Source: Armigeres subalbatus (taxonomy: Eukaryota; Arthropoda; Insecta; Diptera; Culicidae). From it: DNA of 64,000 bases. Below the pieces are notes generated by a model. The model searched no databases, was not told the origin of the DNA, and saw only the letters and a program-made list of their open reading frames with translations. Below are positions 23,530 to 34,172 of the stretch, piece after piece. Location: positions 421,302,283 to 421,366,282 of the forward strand of contig NC_085140.1 in the NCBI RefSeq assembly GCF_024139115.2, given 5' to 3'. The position numbers were made by a program, and so were the translations under genes. Positions within the stretch are counted from its first letter, which is position 1, and each line of letters starts with the position of its first letter.

Positions 23530-24369
23530 TTGAGTTATCCAAACCGTCCTTGACTTCAAAACTTGCGATTCCTGAAGATCAAGGGACATGGTAAGATGGT
23601 TTTGGGATACTTTGGGTCATCATAAACGTACTTGAGTCCAGAACTTGCGATCCACAGCCACAGCAGTAGATTTTCCAAGTAACCGTAAGCATTCAAAAAA
23701 ATCGTTCGTGCGACTATAAAGCTGTCACAGTGTAAACGTACTGTATACTGGTTTATGGGGCATCGCCGTAGCTCATTAAATTGCAAAATTGAACCACTGA
23801 TTATTTTTTAATTATTACTGATTCTCAGGAAAGTATTTACCGAAACGTCACTTTCACTGAGATCTCGACAAATATCATGTTTGCTGAAACTCGGCGGCAC
23901 CCACCTCGGGAAAATTAAAAAAAAAATGCTGAGATCTCGGCGAAAAAAAAAAATTGTGTAGCTTTAAATTGCCGAAAGGTGACGTAAAGCTTTGAGTGAC
24001 GGACGGAAACCCCAAGTAACCATTAGCACTATATTTTGCCTTTTCGGCAATATGTTATATATTATATTCAACTGTAATAATCACATACATATAGCAAGTT
24101 TTAGAAAATATTTCTTAGCAACTGTAGAAAAGTATAGTTTGAAATCTTAGAAAATCAGGGATTAATTTTTAGTGCTCAATTCGGTAACCACCTAATTGAT
24201 GTTAAGTACGCAGACAATTTTGACTCTGTAATGTAGGATGAAAGTACGCGTTATGAAAAGAGAAAAAATTCAAGTCAACAATGATAAGTTTTGTTGTTTG
24301 CGCGGTAACACGTCCTATATATATTTTCCTTCCAAATGATCGCCTCGCAAATTTATTAAAAACAACTCG

Positions 24370-25050
24370 CTAGGAATCCAGAAATCCGACAAGAATTTGG
24401 AAAATTCCTTCAAGACTTCTGAAGTCTAAGTCTAAATTCTCCAGAATTTCTAAAGCATTTTTCTACAAATCTTAGAGAAATTCTTCAGAAATTCTGGATA
24501 TATATTCCAGGAATTCTGCTCAACTCCTCCAGACATTTCTTCAAAAATCCTTCCAAAATTTCAAGAATTCCTCCTCATTTGTCCAGAAAGTCCTTCAGCA
24601 ATGACATGATAAGTTTCACCAAACGTTTATCCAAGAGTTAAGAAATTTCTTTACGATTTACTCACGATTACTTTACTCCCCAGAAGTTCAGTAGAAAGCA
24701 TTCCCTAGAAACATGGGGAAGACATTTCTCGGAACCCGTGAGGGAAAATTTCCTCATCATTCAAGAGGAAGAAATCCCCCAAATTCTTGCTGTGCTGGGC
24801 AATTCTGCAGGATCCTTTGAGAAGGAATTCATCCAAATTCCTGAAGGAGAAATAACTAAACTTCCGAGATTTCCTGTAGAAGGAATTCTTGGATGAGGAA
24901 AGCCCCATAGTTTGTGAAAGAGAATTTCTGCAACAATCTTGAAGGAGGAATAATCCAGAATTTTTAGAGAACGAGTTTTCAGAATACCTGGATAAGGAAT
25001 TTCTCAAAATACCTTGAAAGAGATTTCTTGAGCGCTTAAAATCTTTGGAA
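24370..25050. repeat. Degenerate minisatellite-like DNA (GAATTCCT/AGAAATTC units)
   Basis: Variants of AAATTCCTCCAGAAATTC and its complement recur at irregular spacing over about 650 bp. The 131-codon minus-strand frame at 24705-25100 is the translation of these units (repeated NS, FS and SK runs) and is not a protein gene. A similar block lies at 55750-56290. Confidence 0.6.
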
Positions 25051-25471
25051 GCCATGGCGCACAGCTCTAGTCGAGACAAGTTGGCACATTTGTATTTCAA
25101 TCGGCATCGTCAATATTAGTTTCCGATTCTCCTTTAAAAAAATCAGAACAAAATGACTGCCTCTCGGTACAACTTGGTTTACAACATGTGAATAGAAATA
25201 TTTCACAATTGAATTAAAGTGCCATGTAAACATTTATTTTTCATTTTTCCTGGCCCCAGAAAACCCTGCATACAAATGTTCACGCCGATCGGTTTAGTAG
25301 TTTCCGAGAAGAAGAAAAACATTCGGTAAGTAGGTTGCCGAATTTGCTATCTAAGGATAAGGAGTGAGAATATAAGAAAAGTACATAATACGTTTGCCAT
25401 CTGATATAAAGGTAAACAAGACAGAATTCGAAAAACTATTCCACCGAAAATGTATGGTAAAATTTGTACTG

Positions 25472-25543
25472 CCGCTAACCGCAAGTCGAGCACATCTGTA
25501 TATGGAGCCCCATATACAGATGTGCTCGACTTGCGGTTAGCGG
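25472..25543. repeat. Perfect hairpin, 34-bp arms with 4-base loop
   Basis: The arm CCGCTAACCGCAAGTCGAGC... (25472-25505) is followed by the loop AGCC (25506-25509) and an exactly complementary arm (25510-25543). The fold is a 34-bp perfect stem. It could be the core of a small foldback element or, if transcribed, a hairpin RNA source. The sequence alone cannot decide. Confidence 0.9.
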
Positions 25544-25766
25544 AAGTGTAGCTCTTGGTTGTTAATCAATACAAAAATCGTGTTGAATTAAATTATCACT
25601 ACTGATGTCCCCGCATTTGGTGCATTTTCACCATAATCATTAATTTATCGTAAGCAGGGATTGAATCCAAAAGAGAATGAAAAAATCTCTTACTTATCAT
25701 CTCTGTATGCATTTACGATATGTATCATACCGTGAGAGGCGCTTTTCGCATTATTTATTTATTTAT

Positions 25767-27477
25767 TCAGACTAAGGCCGAAGTGGCCTGTGCGGTATAT
25801 AAGAGTCTTCTCCATTCGGCTCGGTCCATGGCTACACGTCGCCAACCACGCAGTCTACGGAGGGTCCGCAAGTCATCTTCCACCTGATCGATCCACCTTG
25901 CCCGCTGCGCACCTCGCCTTCTTGTGCCCGTCGGATCGTTGTCGAGAACCATTTTCACCGGGTTACTGTCCGACATTCTGGCTACGTGCCCGGCCCATCG
26001 CAGTCGTCCGATTTTCGCGGTGTGAACGATGGATGGTTCTCCCAACAGCTGATGCAATTCGTGGTTCATTCGCCTCCTCCACGTACCGTCCGCCATCTGC
26101 ACCCCACCATAGATGGTACGCAGCACTTTCCTTTCGAAAACTCCAAGTGCGCGTTGGTCCTCCACGAGCATCGTCCAGGTCTCGTGTCCGTAAAGGACTA
26201 CCGGTCTAATTAGCGTTTTGTAGATTGTCAGTTTGGTACGGCGGCGAACTCTATTCGATCGGAGCGTCTTGCGGAGTCAAAGTACGTACGATTTCCAGCC
26301 ACTATGCGTCTCCGAATTTCTCTGCTGGTGTCATTTTCGGCAGTCACCAGTGAGCCCAAGTACACAAATTCTTCTACCACCTCGATTTCGTCACCACCGA
26401 TGCAAACTCGCGGTGGGTGGCTCACATTGTCTTCTCTTGAACCTCTGCCTATCATGTACTTCGTCTTCGACGTGTTGATGACTAGTCCGATCCGCTTAGC
26501 TTCCCTCTTCAGTCTGATGTAGGCTTCCTCCATCTTCTCAAAGTTACGTGCCATAATATCTATGTCGTCGGCGAAACCAAATAGCTGGACGGACTTATTG
26601 AAAATTGTACCACTCGTGTTAATCCCTGCTCTTCGTATTACCCCTTCCAAAGCGATGTTGAATAGCAAACACGAAAGACCATCACCTTGCCGTAACCCTC
26701 TGCGGGTTTCGAAGGGACTCGAGAATGCCCTGAAACTCGAACTACGCACATCACCCGATCCATCGTCGCTTTGATCAACCGTGTCAGTTTATCCGGAAAA
26801 CCGTGTTCGTGCATTAGCTGCCATAGCTGGTCCCGATCGATTGTATCATATGCGGCTTTGAAGTCGATGAATAGATGATGTGTGGGCACGTTGTATTCGC
26901 GGCATTTCTGCAGTACTTGGCGAATGGCGAACACCTGGTCCGTGGTGGAGCGTTCGCCCATAAAACCCGCCTGGTACTGCCCCACGAACTCCCTTGCAGT
27001 TGGTGCTAGTCGACGGCATAAAATTTGGGAGAGTACCTTGTAGGCGGCGTTCAGCAATGTGATTGCGCGGTAGTTGCTACAATCCAGCTTATCGCCCTTT
27101 TTGTAGATGGGACACACGACACCTTCCATCCACTCCTGCGGCAAAACTTCCTCCTCCCAAATCTTGGTAATGACCCAGTGCAGCGCTCTAGCCAGTGCCT
27201 CACCGCCGTGTTTAAATAGCTCTCCTGGTAGTTGGTCAACCCCAGGGGCTTTGTTGTTCTTCAGCCGGCCAATCTCCTCCTGGATTTCCTGGAGATCCGG
27301 AGCCGGTAGAATTATGTCCTGCGCGCGTTCTCCCAGGTCCATCACCATACCGCCATCTTCGTCTGCCACATCGCCATTCAGGTGTTCTTCGTAGTGCTGC
27401 CGCCACCTTTGGATCACCTCACGCTCGTTCGTAAGAAGGTTCCCGTTTATGTCCTTACACATATCAGGCTGTGGCAC
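25767..27477 (-). pseudogene. RTE reverse transcriptase, frameshifted
   Basis: Three successive minus-strand frames (26638-27477, 26228-26749, 25767-26171) together cover the RT. The first has the finger and palm blocks (CPIYKKGDKLDCSNYRAITL, then QAGFMGERSTTDQ and DFKAAYDTID). The second has GLRQGDGLSCLLFN and the catalytic FADD (complement of 26564-26575), followed by KTKYM. The third has the thumb and C-terminal tail (GVFERKVLRTIYGG, then RWAGHVARM). At least two frameshifts separate them. The enzyme would copy the element RNA at a nicked chromosomal target; this copy cannot make it. Confidence 0.9.
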
Positions 27478-27497
27478 GTGGCCCTTACGTGAACGGT

Positions 27498-28804
27498 TTA
27501 ACTTTTCATAGAACTTTCGTGTGTTATTAGCGCGGTACAGTTGCTCCGTTTCTTCACGGTCTCGATCTTCCTGCTGGCGCTTTTCCTCCGGAAAATCGAG
27601 TTTTGTCTGTTCCGCGCCTGTTTATATCGTGCCTCGTTCGCCCTCGTGCGATGCTGCAGCAATCTCGCCCATGCTGCATTCTTCTCTTCCACTAACTTCT
27701 CACATTCGCCGTCATACCAGTCGTTTCTCTGATCCGGGGGTACCGTGCCAAGTGCAGCGGTTGCGGTGCTACCAATGGCGGATCGAATATCTCTCCAGCC
27801 ATCTTCAAGAGACGCTGCGCCTAGCTGCTCTTCCGTTGGAAGTGCCACTTCCAGCTGCTGCGCGTATTCTTGGGCTAGTCTACCGTCTTGTAGCCGCCCA
27901 ATGTTAAGCCGCGGCGTCCGACTTCGATGCGTGTTGTACACCGTCGAGAGTTTTGAGCGCAGGCATACTGCAACGAGGTAGTGGTCGGATTCAATATTCG
28001 CACTGCGGTAAGTGCGGACGTTCGTGATGTCGGAGAAGAATTTACCGTCGATTAGAACGTGATCGATTTGGTTTTCCGTTTCTTGGTTAGGTGATCTCCA
28101 TGTGGCCTTGTGGATATTTTTGCGGGGAAAGAAGGTGCTTCGGACTACCATTCCGCGGGAGGCTGCGAAGTTTATGCATCGTTGGCCGTTGTCATTCGAT
28201 ACGGTGTGCAGACTATCCGGTCCGATGACCGGTCTATACATTTCCTCCTTCCTACCTGTGCATTCATGTCACCGATGACGATTTTAACGTCCCGCAGTGG
28301 GCATCCATCGTATGTCTGCTCCAGCTGTGCGTAGAACGCTTCTTTCTCGTCGTCGGGTCTCCCTTCGTGTGGGCAGTGCACGTTGATGATGCTATAGTTG
28401 AAGAAACGGCCTTTAATCCTCAGCTTGCACATCCTTGCGTTGATTGGCTGCCACCCAATCACGCGTTGGCGCATCTTACCCATCACTATGAAGCCGGTTC
28501 CCAGCTCGTTGGTGGTGCCACAGCTTTGGTAGAAGGTAGCCGCTCGATGCCCGCTTTTCCACACTTTCTGTCCTGTCCAGCAAATCTCCTGCAGCGCCAC
28601 GACGTCGAAGTTGCGGGGATGTAATTCATCGTAGATCATCCTGTCGCAACCTGCGAAACCTAGCGACTTGCAATTCCATGTTCCAAGCTTCCAATCGTGA
28701 TCCTGTATTCGTCGCCTAGGTCTTCGCCGATTATATCGAGTCGCATTATCTCTTATATTGTTCGTAATGATTGGTTTTCTAGGCGGCTTATTGGGCCTGC
28801 GCAA
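27498..28804 (-). pseudogene. RTE endonuclease domain, frameshifted
   Basis: Minus-strand frames 28172-28804 and 27498-28241 are two halves of an exonuclease/endonuclease/phosphatase (APE-like) domain. Visible blocks are WKLGTWNCKSLG near the start, VVALQEICW (catalytic Glu), INVHCPHEG, IGDMNAQVG (Asp and Asn) and, in the second frame, QIDHVLIDG and SDHYLVAV (terminal His). The order matches RTE-type endonucleases that nick target DNA. A frameshift near 28.2 kb separates the halves, and another separates the endonuclease from the RT. Confidence 0.9.
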
Positions 28805-29073
28805 ACCTCCTGTCTCGTCGGAGGGCCGTCGTGTCAGGGCTGTTTAGCGTCCCACCTAACACCAGGACTTGGGCTTGTGCGCTTTGAGCGGCACACGGTC
28901 GCTTTGGTGGGGCCTACTTGCGGATACATGCAGCTTTTTATAGAGGTTTAACAGGGCCCACTGTCAAACCCCACCACATCCTAGGCAAGCCCCACAACTC
29001 GCAGATGGCCTGGGGAGGGATCGTCAAGCCCTTGGACATAGTCCCTGCTGCCCGCCCGCTGGCGCTTTTCGCA

Positions 29074-31940
29074 AGCTGTCATGATAAAGAACTTTTTCGG
29101 GGGGCTATATCTTATGATAAATTCGTTTTAACATGCTCCAAACGCGGGGGCATTGGTTCAGATGATGCATTTTAGCTTGTTTTACACGGCTTTGCCAAAA
29201 AAGGGTCTTCAACACCAAGGATCTTTCTTTTTTATCTTTGTTTATTATCTATAGAAAGCAATTTCCGCAAACTCTGATCGTGAGCATAGATAATAAAGCT
29301 AATATATTTTCTTTCATTTCTCACTGAAGTCAAAACCTTGCTATCGTTTATGAATATATTTTTTAAATTTAAATTCACCGAAAAAAAGCAAAGATGAACA
29401 TGATAAGTATAGCCGCATCTATAAAATCGGGTTCAATAATCGACCAGAAAACTGAACCGGAATAATGGTTGGGTATTTTCCCCTCTATTAAGCTTTCAAC
29501 TTTTACTTCGTCGGCCGATTTGTCTCCATATTATCCTGCTCTGCCCATTCACAGGCAACTCTCCGAACAGGTCGTAGGCTCTTGTCTCACCTCATCTTCT
29601 TTTTTTCACTGAAATAAACCGTCTAATTTTTATTTATTCATACTCTGATTTGCAGCTTTTGCTGCGGTACCTAACAGCTAAAGAGAAATTGAAAATAAAT
29701 TGCACTTTGCGCGAACCACACCTTTAATCATCTTCGGCCAAGTCCGTCCTTCCGTGGGCACTTCAGTCTATTCGATTGGATAACACTGTGGTGGGCTCTT
29801 TACCTACCGGCATGCAATTAGTTTTAGCCTAACACACGCGAATGAAGTAATTTCTCAAACAATTTAACGCTGCACTGATCAACCTTGAAATGTGCGACAA
29901 AGAACGGTCGAGTAAAACTAGTTTGGAAGTTCGTTACAATTTACTACACTTTGCACTGCAGCTCTGATTTATCGTTTCATAATTAGGTGATTTGTTTTTT
30001 AGGGTTAACAATATACAAATTTAATAACATTTTTAGATCAGCACAAGATTAACAGTTTTACCACGAATTCTTGTGCATAACAATTGGTAAGCATTACATC
30101 ACCTTAATCAATATTCAAGTTGTTTGCACTCGGGACGTGTCCCCTGTACTAATCGATCAACCCACATCACCGACACTTTCAATGCATTTCGATGCAAAAA
30201 TATTTCCAATCACATTCCGCAAAGCTCGCGCATTCCTTAATTTCGACCGAAAACATCTCACGGACCGACACGGTGTGGCATGCATTCAACATCGGGAGCA
30301 TTGCGTAAAAAAGACTGCCGATCGAGCGTATGCAAAATGACCACACCTGAATCTTTCCAATCTCACCGATGAACGGAAATCGAAAGTCTAACATTTAACG
30401 AAAGATGCCGGTATGCCCACACTGGAATTCGGCAGTATCTCTTTAAGCCAACTCATTAAGCATGATCATCGTGCTGTAGCTTCTCTAAATGTTGTCAACC
30501 TCCACGAAGCACCGCGCAATATTTTCGGCTGTCGGAAGCGAAAATTTCACTTTTAACCTGTTTTGCCACTCTCACTGGTATGCATATTATGTAGATAGCA
30601 GATTGCTCTTTGTGCCAATAGGACATTGCACTGAATAACTGGTGGCTCCATTGGTGATGCAAATGTATTCAATGACGGTACATCGGCAACCCGTTTTAGA
30701 CCAATGTGTCATTTCGATTGTCAGCCACTTACGGAAGAATCACTTTTTTTCACCAGCACAAACAGCAATGTAACTGAGGTGGACGACTGACCACGAGGCG
30801 GATCAGATTCATGGAACCTCCATAACAATTACCGATGATGGTTGATGGCCGGTTTGCGCGAATCATCTGGTTTAGGAGCAACTGAACGACTGTTTTACCT
30901 TTCTCGTACGAGTGTTTTTTTTTTTCATTATTCACTCTTCAGCCTGACGAACAGTAGGTGTGATACCGTTTGTTTTCTATCTCTTCTTCTGTACACTTTT
31001 TTTCATTAATTGCGTAATCGATCGTGCATTCGCGTAATTTCACGTTTGGTGGAATCCAGCTACATCACTTGGCTACCCCTAACAATCATCGTAGGAGGTG
31101 CAGTGAACTTGGAATATTTAGTTTGTAGGGTCCTCTAGTAGATGTTCAGTTTATTACCTGCAAAAAGAAGAAAACATGAAAGTTAATAGAATCAGAGCTT
31201 GGATTGCGGAATGTAGTTATTGGGACTTGAAAACAATAAACTCGAACACTTCCAAGTTACAGTCAGTCACGAAATGTAATAAAACTTAATCCATATCGCA
31301 TCATGAAAATCATCAATCACGTCGAGTCAATAATCGTTTGATCATTGTTATTCACGCCTCCATACAATTTCTGCACATCAAATGGTCGGGGTTTTGCCAA
31401 AACGCACTAAGCGGCCTTTTAAATGACTTGTGATATTTTGTTCGTACAAGGAAAAAGGGAATCATTTCATATCAATTCATACATACATTTGTTGTAGGAT
31501 ATCCTCAGTTATGGGGTTGAGAGATATCCGATACTATTCATGATCAACTAAATCTGCTAAACAAGAACTTGGGCAGAAAAATGGGTAATTTTTTGTTGGC
31601 GCTTTGTGCGATTTGATTTAACCCCGACCAAATTAGCAAAAAGCAGTATTATAGCCTCGAGAAAGGCAAAACATATTTGTCCTATACTGCTCATGATCGC
31701 ATTTTTGTTACATTTGCGTTTTAGTTGATTTTGTATATCATTTGTCAATCCTCCTTACAAACTCAATCATTTCTAGCTTACCACTGATAAGCATGATAGT
31801 AAAGCCTATTTTACTAATGATGCAATAAATTGAGCTTTCTGAACAATTCACAGGCCTTTTACTAAATGAACAAAATGTAGGCTCATGTAGGTGCCTACAG
31901 ATTTTTATTATTGATATTTTAGGAAATCAAAGTAGTCATA
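29074..31940. other. Mostly non-repetitive intergenic DNA upstream of the host gene
   Basis: This stretch lacks recognisable transposon ends, unlike most of the window. On the minus strand an acceptor-like pyrimidine tract with CAG ends at about 31158, and a donor-like AAAGGTAAAA is near 30897, so an untranslated exon of a gene on the other strand is possible but unproven. Small open frames (30071-30340 plus, 30179-30394 minus) overlap and are not convincing genes. Confidence 0.35.
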
Positions 31941-31952
31941 GAATAAATTATA

Positions 31953-31958
31953 TCAGTC
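31953..31958 (+). promoter_or_regulatory. Initiator-like TCAGTC upstream of the coiled-coil gene
   Basis: TATCAGTCAA at 31951-31960 contains the arthropod initiator core TCAGT, placed about 100 bases before the start codon at 32053. That would give a short leader. No clear TATA box is seen 30 bases upstream, so start-site use is an inference. Confidence 0.35.
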
Positions 31959-32052
31959 AAATTTTGGAATAACTTCTAAAGTTGAAGTGATAGCAGAAAA
32001 ATTTTGAAACCCAAATTCCCTCAAAGGACGATTAAATTCAAGTTAAATAAAA

Positions 32053-34104
32053 ATGTCTTCTTCTGGTATACCTCATTTAAATGATGATAGCGAGCCATTG
32101 GCCGGAATCATCAACACACTTGACACTCTGGAAAATACCCTCAGTAATTTGGAACTGGATGTTCGCAATGAACTTAATACTCAGCGCCTGCTCTACCGTT
32201 GCCAGCTAAATCTTGCCGGACGCTGCCCTTCGAGCGATCAAGTCAGAGATACGGACAGTCAAAGCTCACAAGGAGCTGCATCGATAGTTAGCAAATTTGG
32301 GACATGTAATTGCCGCTGTAATCAAGCTCTGGAAATATATTTAGCACAACTCCGAAATTCACAACTCGAACAGGAACAACTACTTCGAACTTTGAAAATG
32401 AAAGATGAACAATCCAATCTTTATCGGTAAGGACCTAAACTTCTTTAAGTGTAATTTAGTTTAATTTGCTACTCAACCCAGCGGCAAACTAATGGAATCT
32501 AATGCCATCATCGAACGCCAGAAGCAGGAGATCAAAGCCCTTAAGGACAAGGAGGAGCTCATAACGCAAGAAATCAATACGGCACTGGAGCAGGAAAACC
32601 AAATACTCATGACGGAAATCCAGCGGCTAAAGGGCTTGCCGGACGAGCTGCGAGCGCGGGAACATGCTCTTAAGTTGGCCAACAAAGAGCTACAGGAAAC
32701 GAAGCTCACACTTAAGTCCCTTCTGCTTGACATTGAATCCGGTCTGGAGACGTGCGAGGATATATCAGGGGAACTGCAGCAGGAACGCAAACGTGCTTTC
32801 AACACGATGAACGAAATCGATGAGGAAAAACGAAAAGGTAAGACTATTCAATGTTGGCAAAATGTAGAAATTTAATCCTTTGCTGGAATAAGCGGATGGG
32901 TGCCATAAATTTTCTTTGTTTAGATTAGAACTATTTAATTAGTGTACACTTGAGTCGCTTTTTACACGAAGGGATTTCATCCGTACCTTAGTTCACCTTA
33001 ATTTTGTCAACTTTTTAAATATCACTTGATTTTTCTTCAACTTTTTGTGGGGTTAACTCAATGTTTCACCCCTTTCAAAGACCAGATGCAAGACAAAACA
33101 CACCACGTGTAAAGCAACCCCATTGCATTCCATTCTATCATAAAAATTTACGATCAAGTTTGATAAATGATATTAGTATTTCCTATATCATTGAAAGCTA
33201 TTGAAAGATACACAGATGTGTTTCAGTGTGACGTCTTTTGTTATAGGAAAATGCTTTGTAAAATGTAAAAAAATACGAATATACGTAGCCTGATTGCCGC
33301 TGTCTCTCATTTTATTTTCATTCAACAGTTATGAGTTGGGTCGTTAAATACAGTGAACTGAAGCAGCAATATGAGTCGGCCGCACAACAGAAGAATTCCT
33401 TTGACCAATTGAATGCAGCTTTAGGAGAAAAGACTGCAAAACTGGAGGCTCTGACCAAGGATTACGATGCTTTGAAGAAAGAAAGTGTTGATTATGTAAG
33501 TATAATATTGATAAGTTTCCGTTAAAATGTTTTATAATATTTGTTAAATAGATTACCAATGTTGAAACCGTGAATGAGAAACAACGGACAGCGCTTCAAG
33601 AAAAAGTAGTTGAATTGGAATGCGAGAACCTGAAGTTGAAAATTACTTTGGAGAAACAATGCAAACAGACATCAGAAGTTTCCCATGAGTACTATATAAT
33701 AAATAAAATACTAATCTTGATTCTAAAATTTTAAAAAATTTCACAGTATGCAACGAGAATTATTGAATTTGGAGAGGAAATTCATAGACGCTCAGGGCGA
33801 AGTGAACACTTTAAAAAGATACAATGAGCAAGCAGCTGCCAGTGCTGAGTATACTGCAAGACGCAAGAGCCTAACCGGAGATGACACATCTGTGGAGTCA
33901 CAATCTCTGAATCCTCCATTCTGTAAAACTTGCGGTATTAAGCTATCATCGGAGAAGATTGGTTCAGAACATAGCTGTTCGCAAGAGTGTTGTTCTTTGG
34001 AGAGTGAAAACAATGATAGCGTAAAGAATGATAGCGTAAACGTTTCTAAGGTTTCCGATTGTTCCGATAAAGCTTCAACGAGTCATGGATCCAATTCTAA
34101 ATGA
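32053..34104 (+). CDS. Five-exon coiled-coil protein gene, 463 codons, function unknown
   Basis: Exons inferred from GT-AG sites that keep one frame throughout: 32053-32426, 32482-32837, 33329-33495, 33552-33688 and 33747-34104 (TGA). Three introns are tiny (55, 56 and 58 bp) and one is 491 bp, as usual for mosquito genes. The start is the first ATG in a favourable AAAATG context. The protein opens with a short hydrophilic region and cysteines at about 50, 58, 85, 87 and 89. Long Glu/Lys/Leu/Gln-rich helices predicted as coiled coil follow from roughly residue 90 to 395. It ends with a C-x2-C-x14-C-x3-CC cluster (about 404-427) that could bind zinc, and a Ser/Asn/Asp-rich tail. This suggests a structural or adaptor protein, possibly cytoskeletal or trafficking-related. 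I cannot name an orthologue. There is no sign of decay, and it is the only clear host gene here. Confidence 0.85.
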
Positions 34105-34166
34105 CTTTAATGTGCGTACCCGATCGATGAAATTGAAACTCTAAATGTTCATTCATAATCTTTATA

Positions 34167-34172
34167 AATAAA
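34167..34172 (+). terminator. Polyadenylation signal of the coiled-coil gene
   Basis: AATAAA lies 63 bases after the TGA at 34102-34104, with T-rich sequence (CCCTTTTTCGTC) downstream. This fits a short 3' untranslated region. Confidence 0.6.

Larger units (their letters stand above)
22805..23660 (+). repeat. Dispersed 45-bp motif, four copies (CTTGAGTCCAGAACTTGCGAT)
   Basis: Versions of TCCTTGAGTCCAGAACTTGC followed by GAT and CTACAACCAC occur near 22826, 23203, 23546 and 23631, all in the same direction. Unrelated MITEs sit between them. They look like pieces of one repeat family that has been interrupted and partly duplicated. Confidence 0.65.
25751..29060 (-). mobile_element. Full-length RTE-clade non-LTR retrotransposon (JAM-like), copy 1
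   Basis: GGCGCTTTTCGCA is duplicated at 25738-25750 and 29061-29073, exactly bounding 3310 bp. The element runs on the minus strand with an apurinic-type endonuclease, then reverse transcriptase, then a 3' end made of TAAA/AAATAAAT repeats (25751-25768). A length of about 3.3 kb with endonuclease plus RT and no RNase H fits the RTE clade; JAM1 is the described Aedes member, and that family assignment is from memory. Several frameshifts make this copy inactive, although the clean 13-bp duplication suggests the insertion is not ancient. Confidence 0.9.

Noticed and set aside
24705..25100. 131-codon minus-strand open frame
   Set aside because: The peptide is a translation of degenerate GAATTCC/AGAAATTC units; its repeated Asn-Ser and Phe-Ser runs follow the DNA period.
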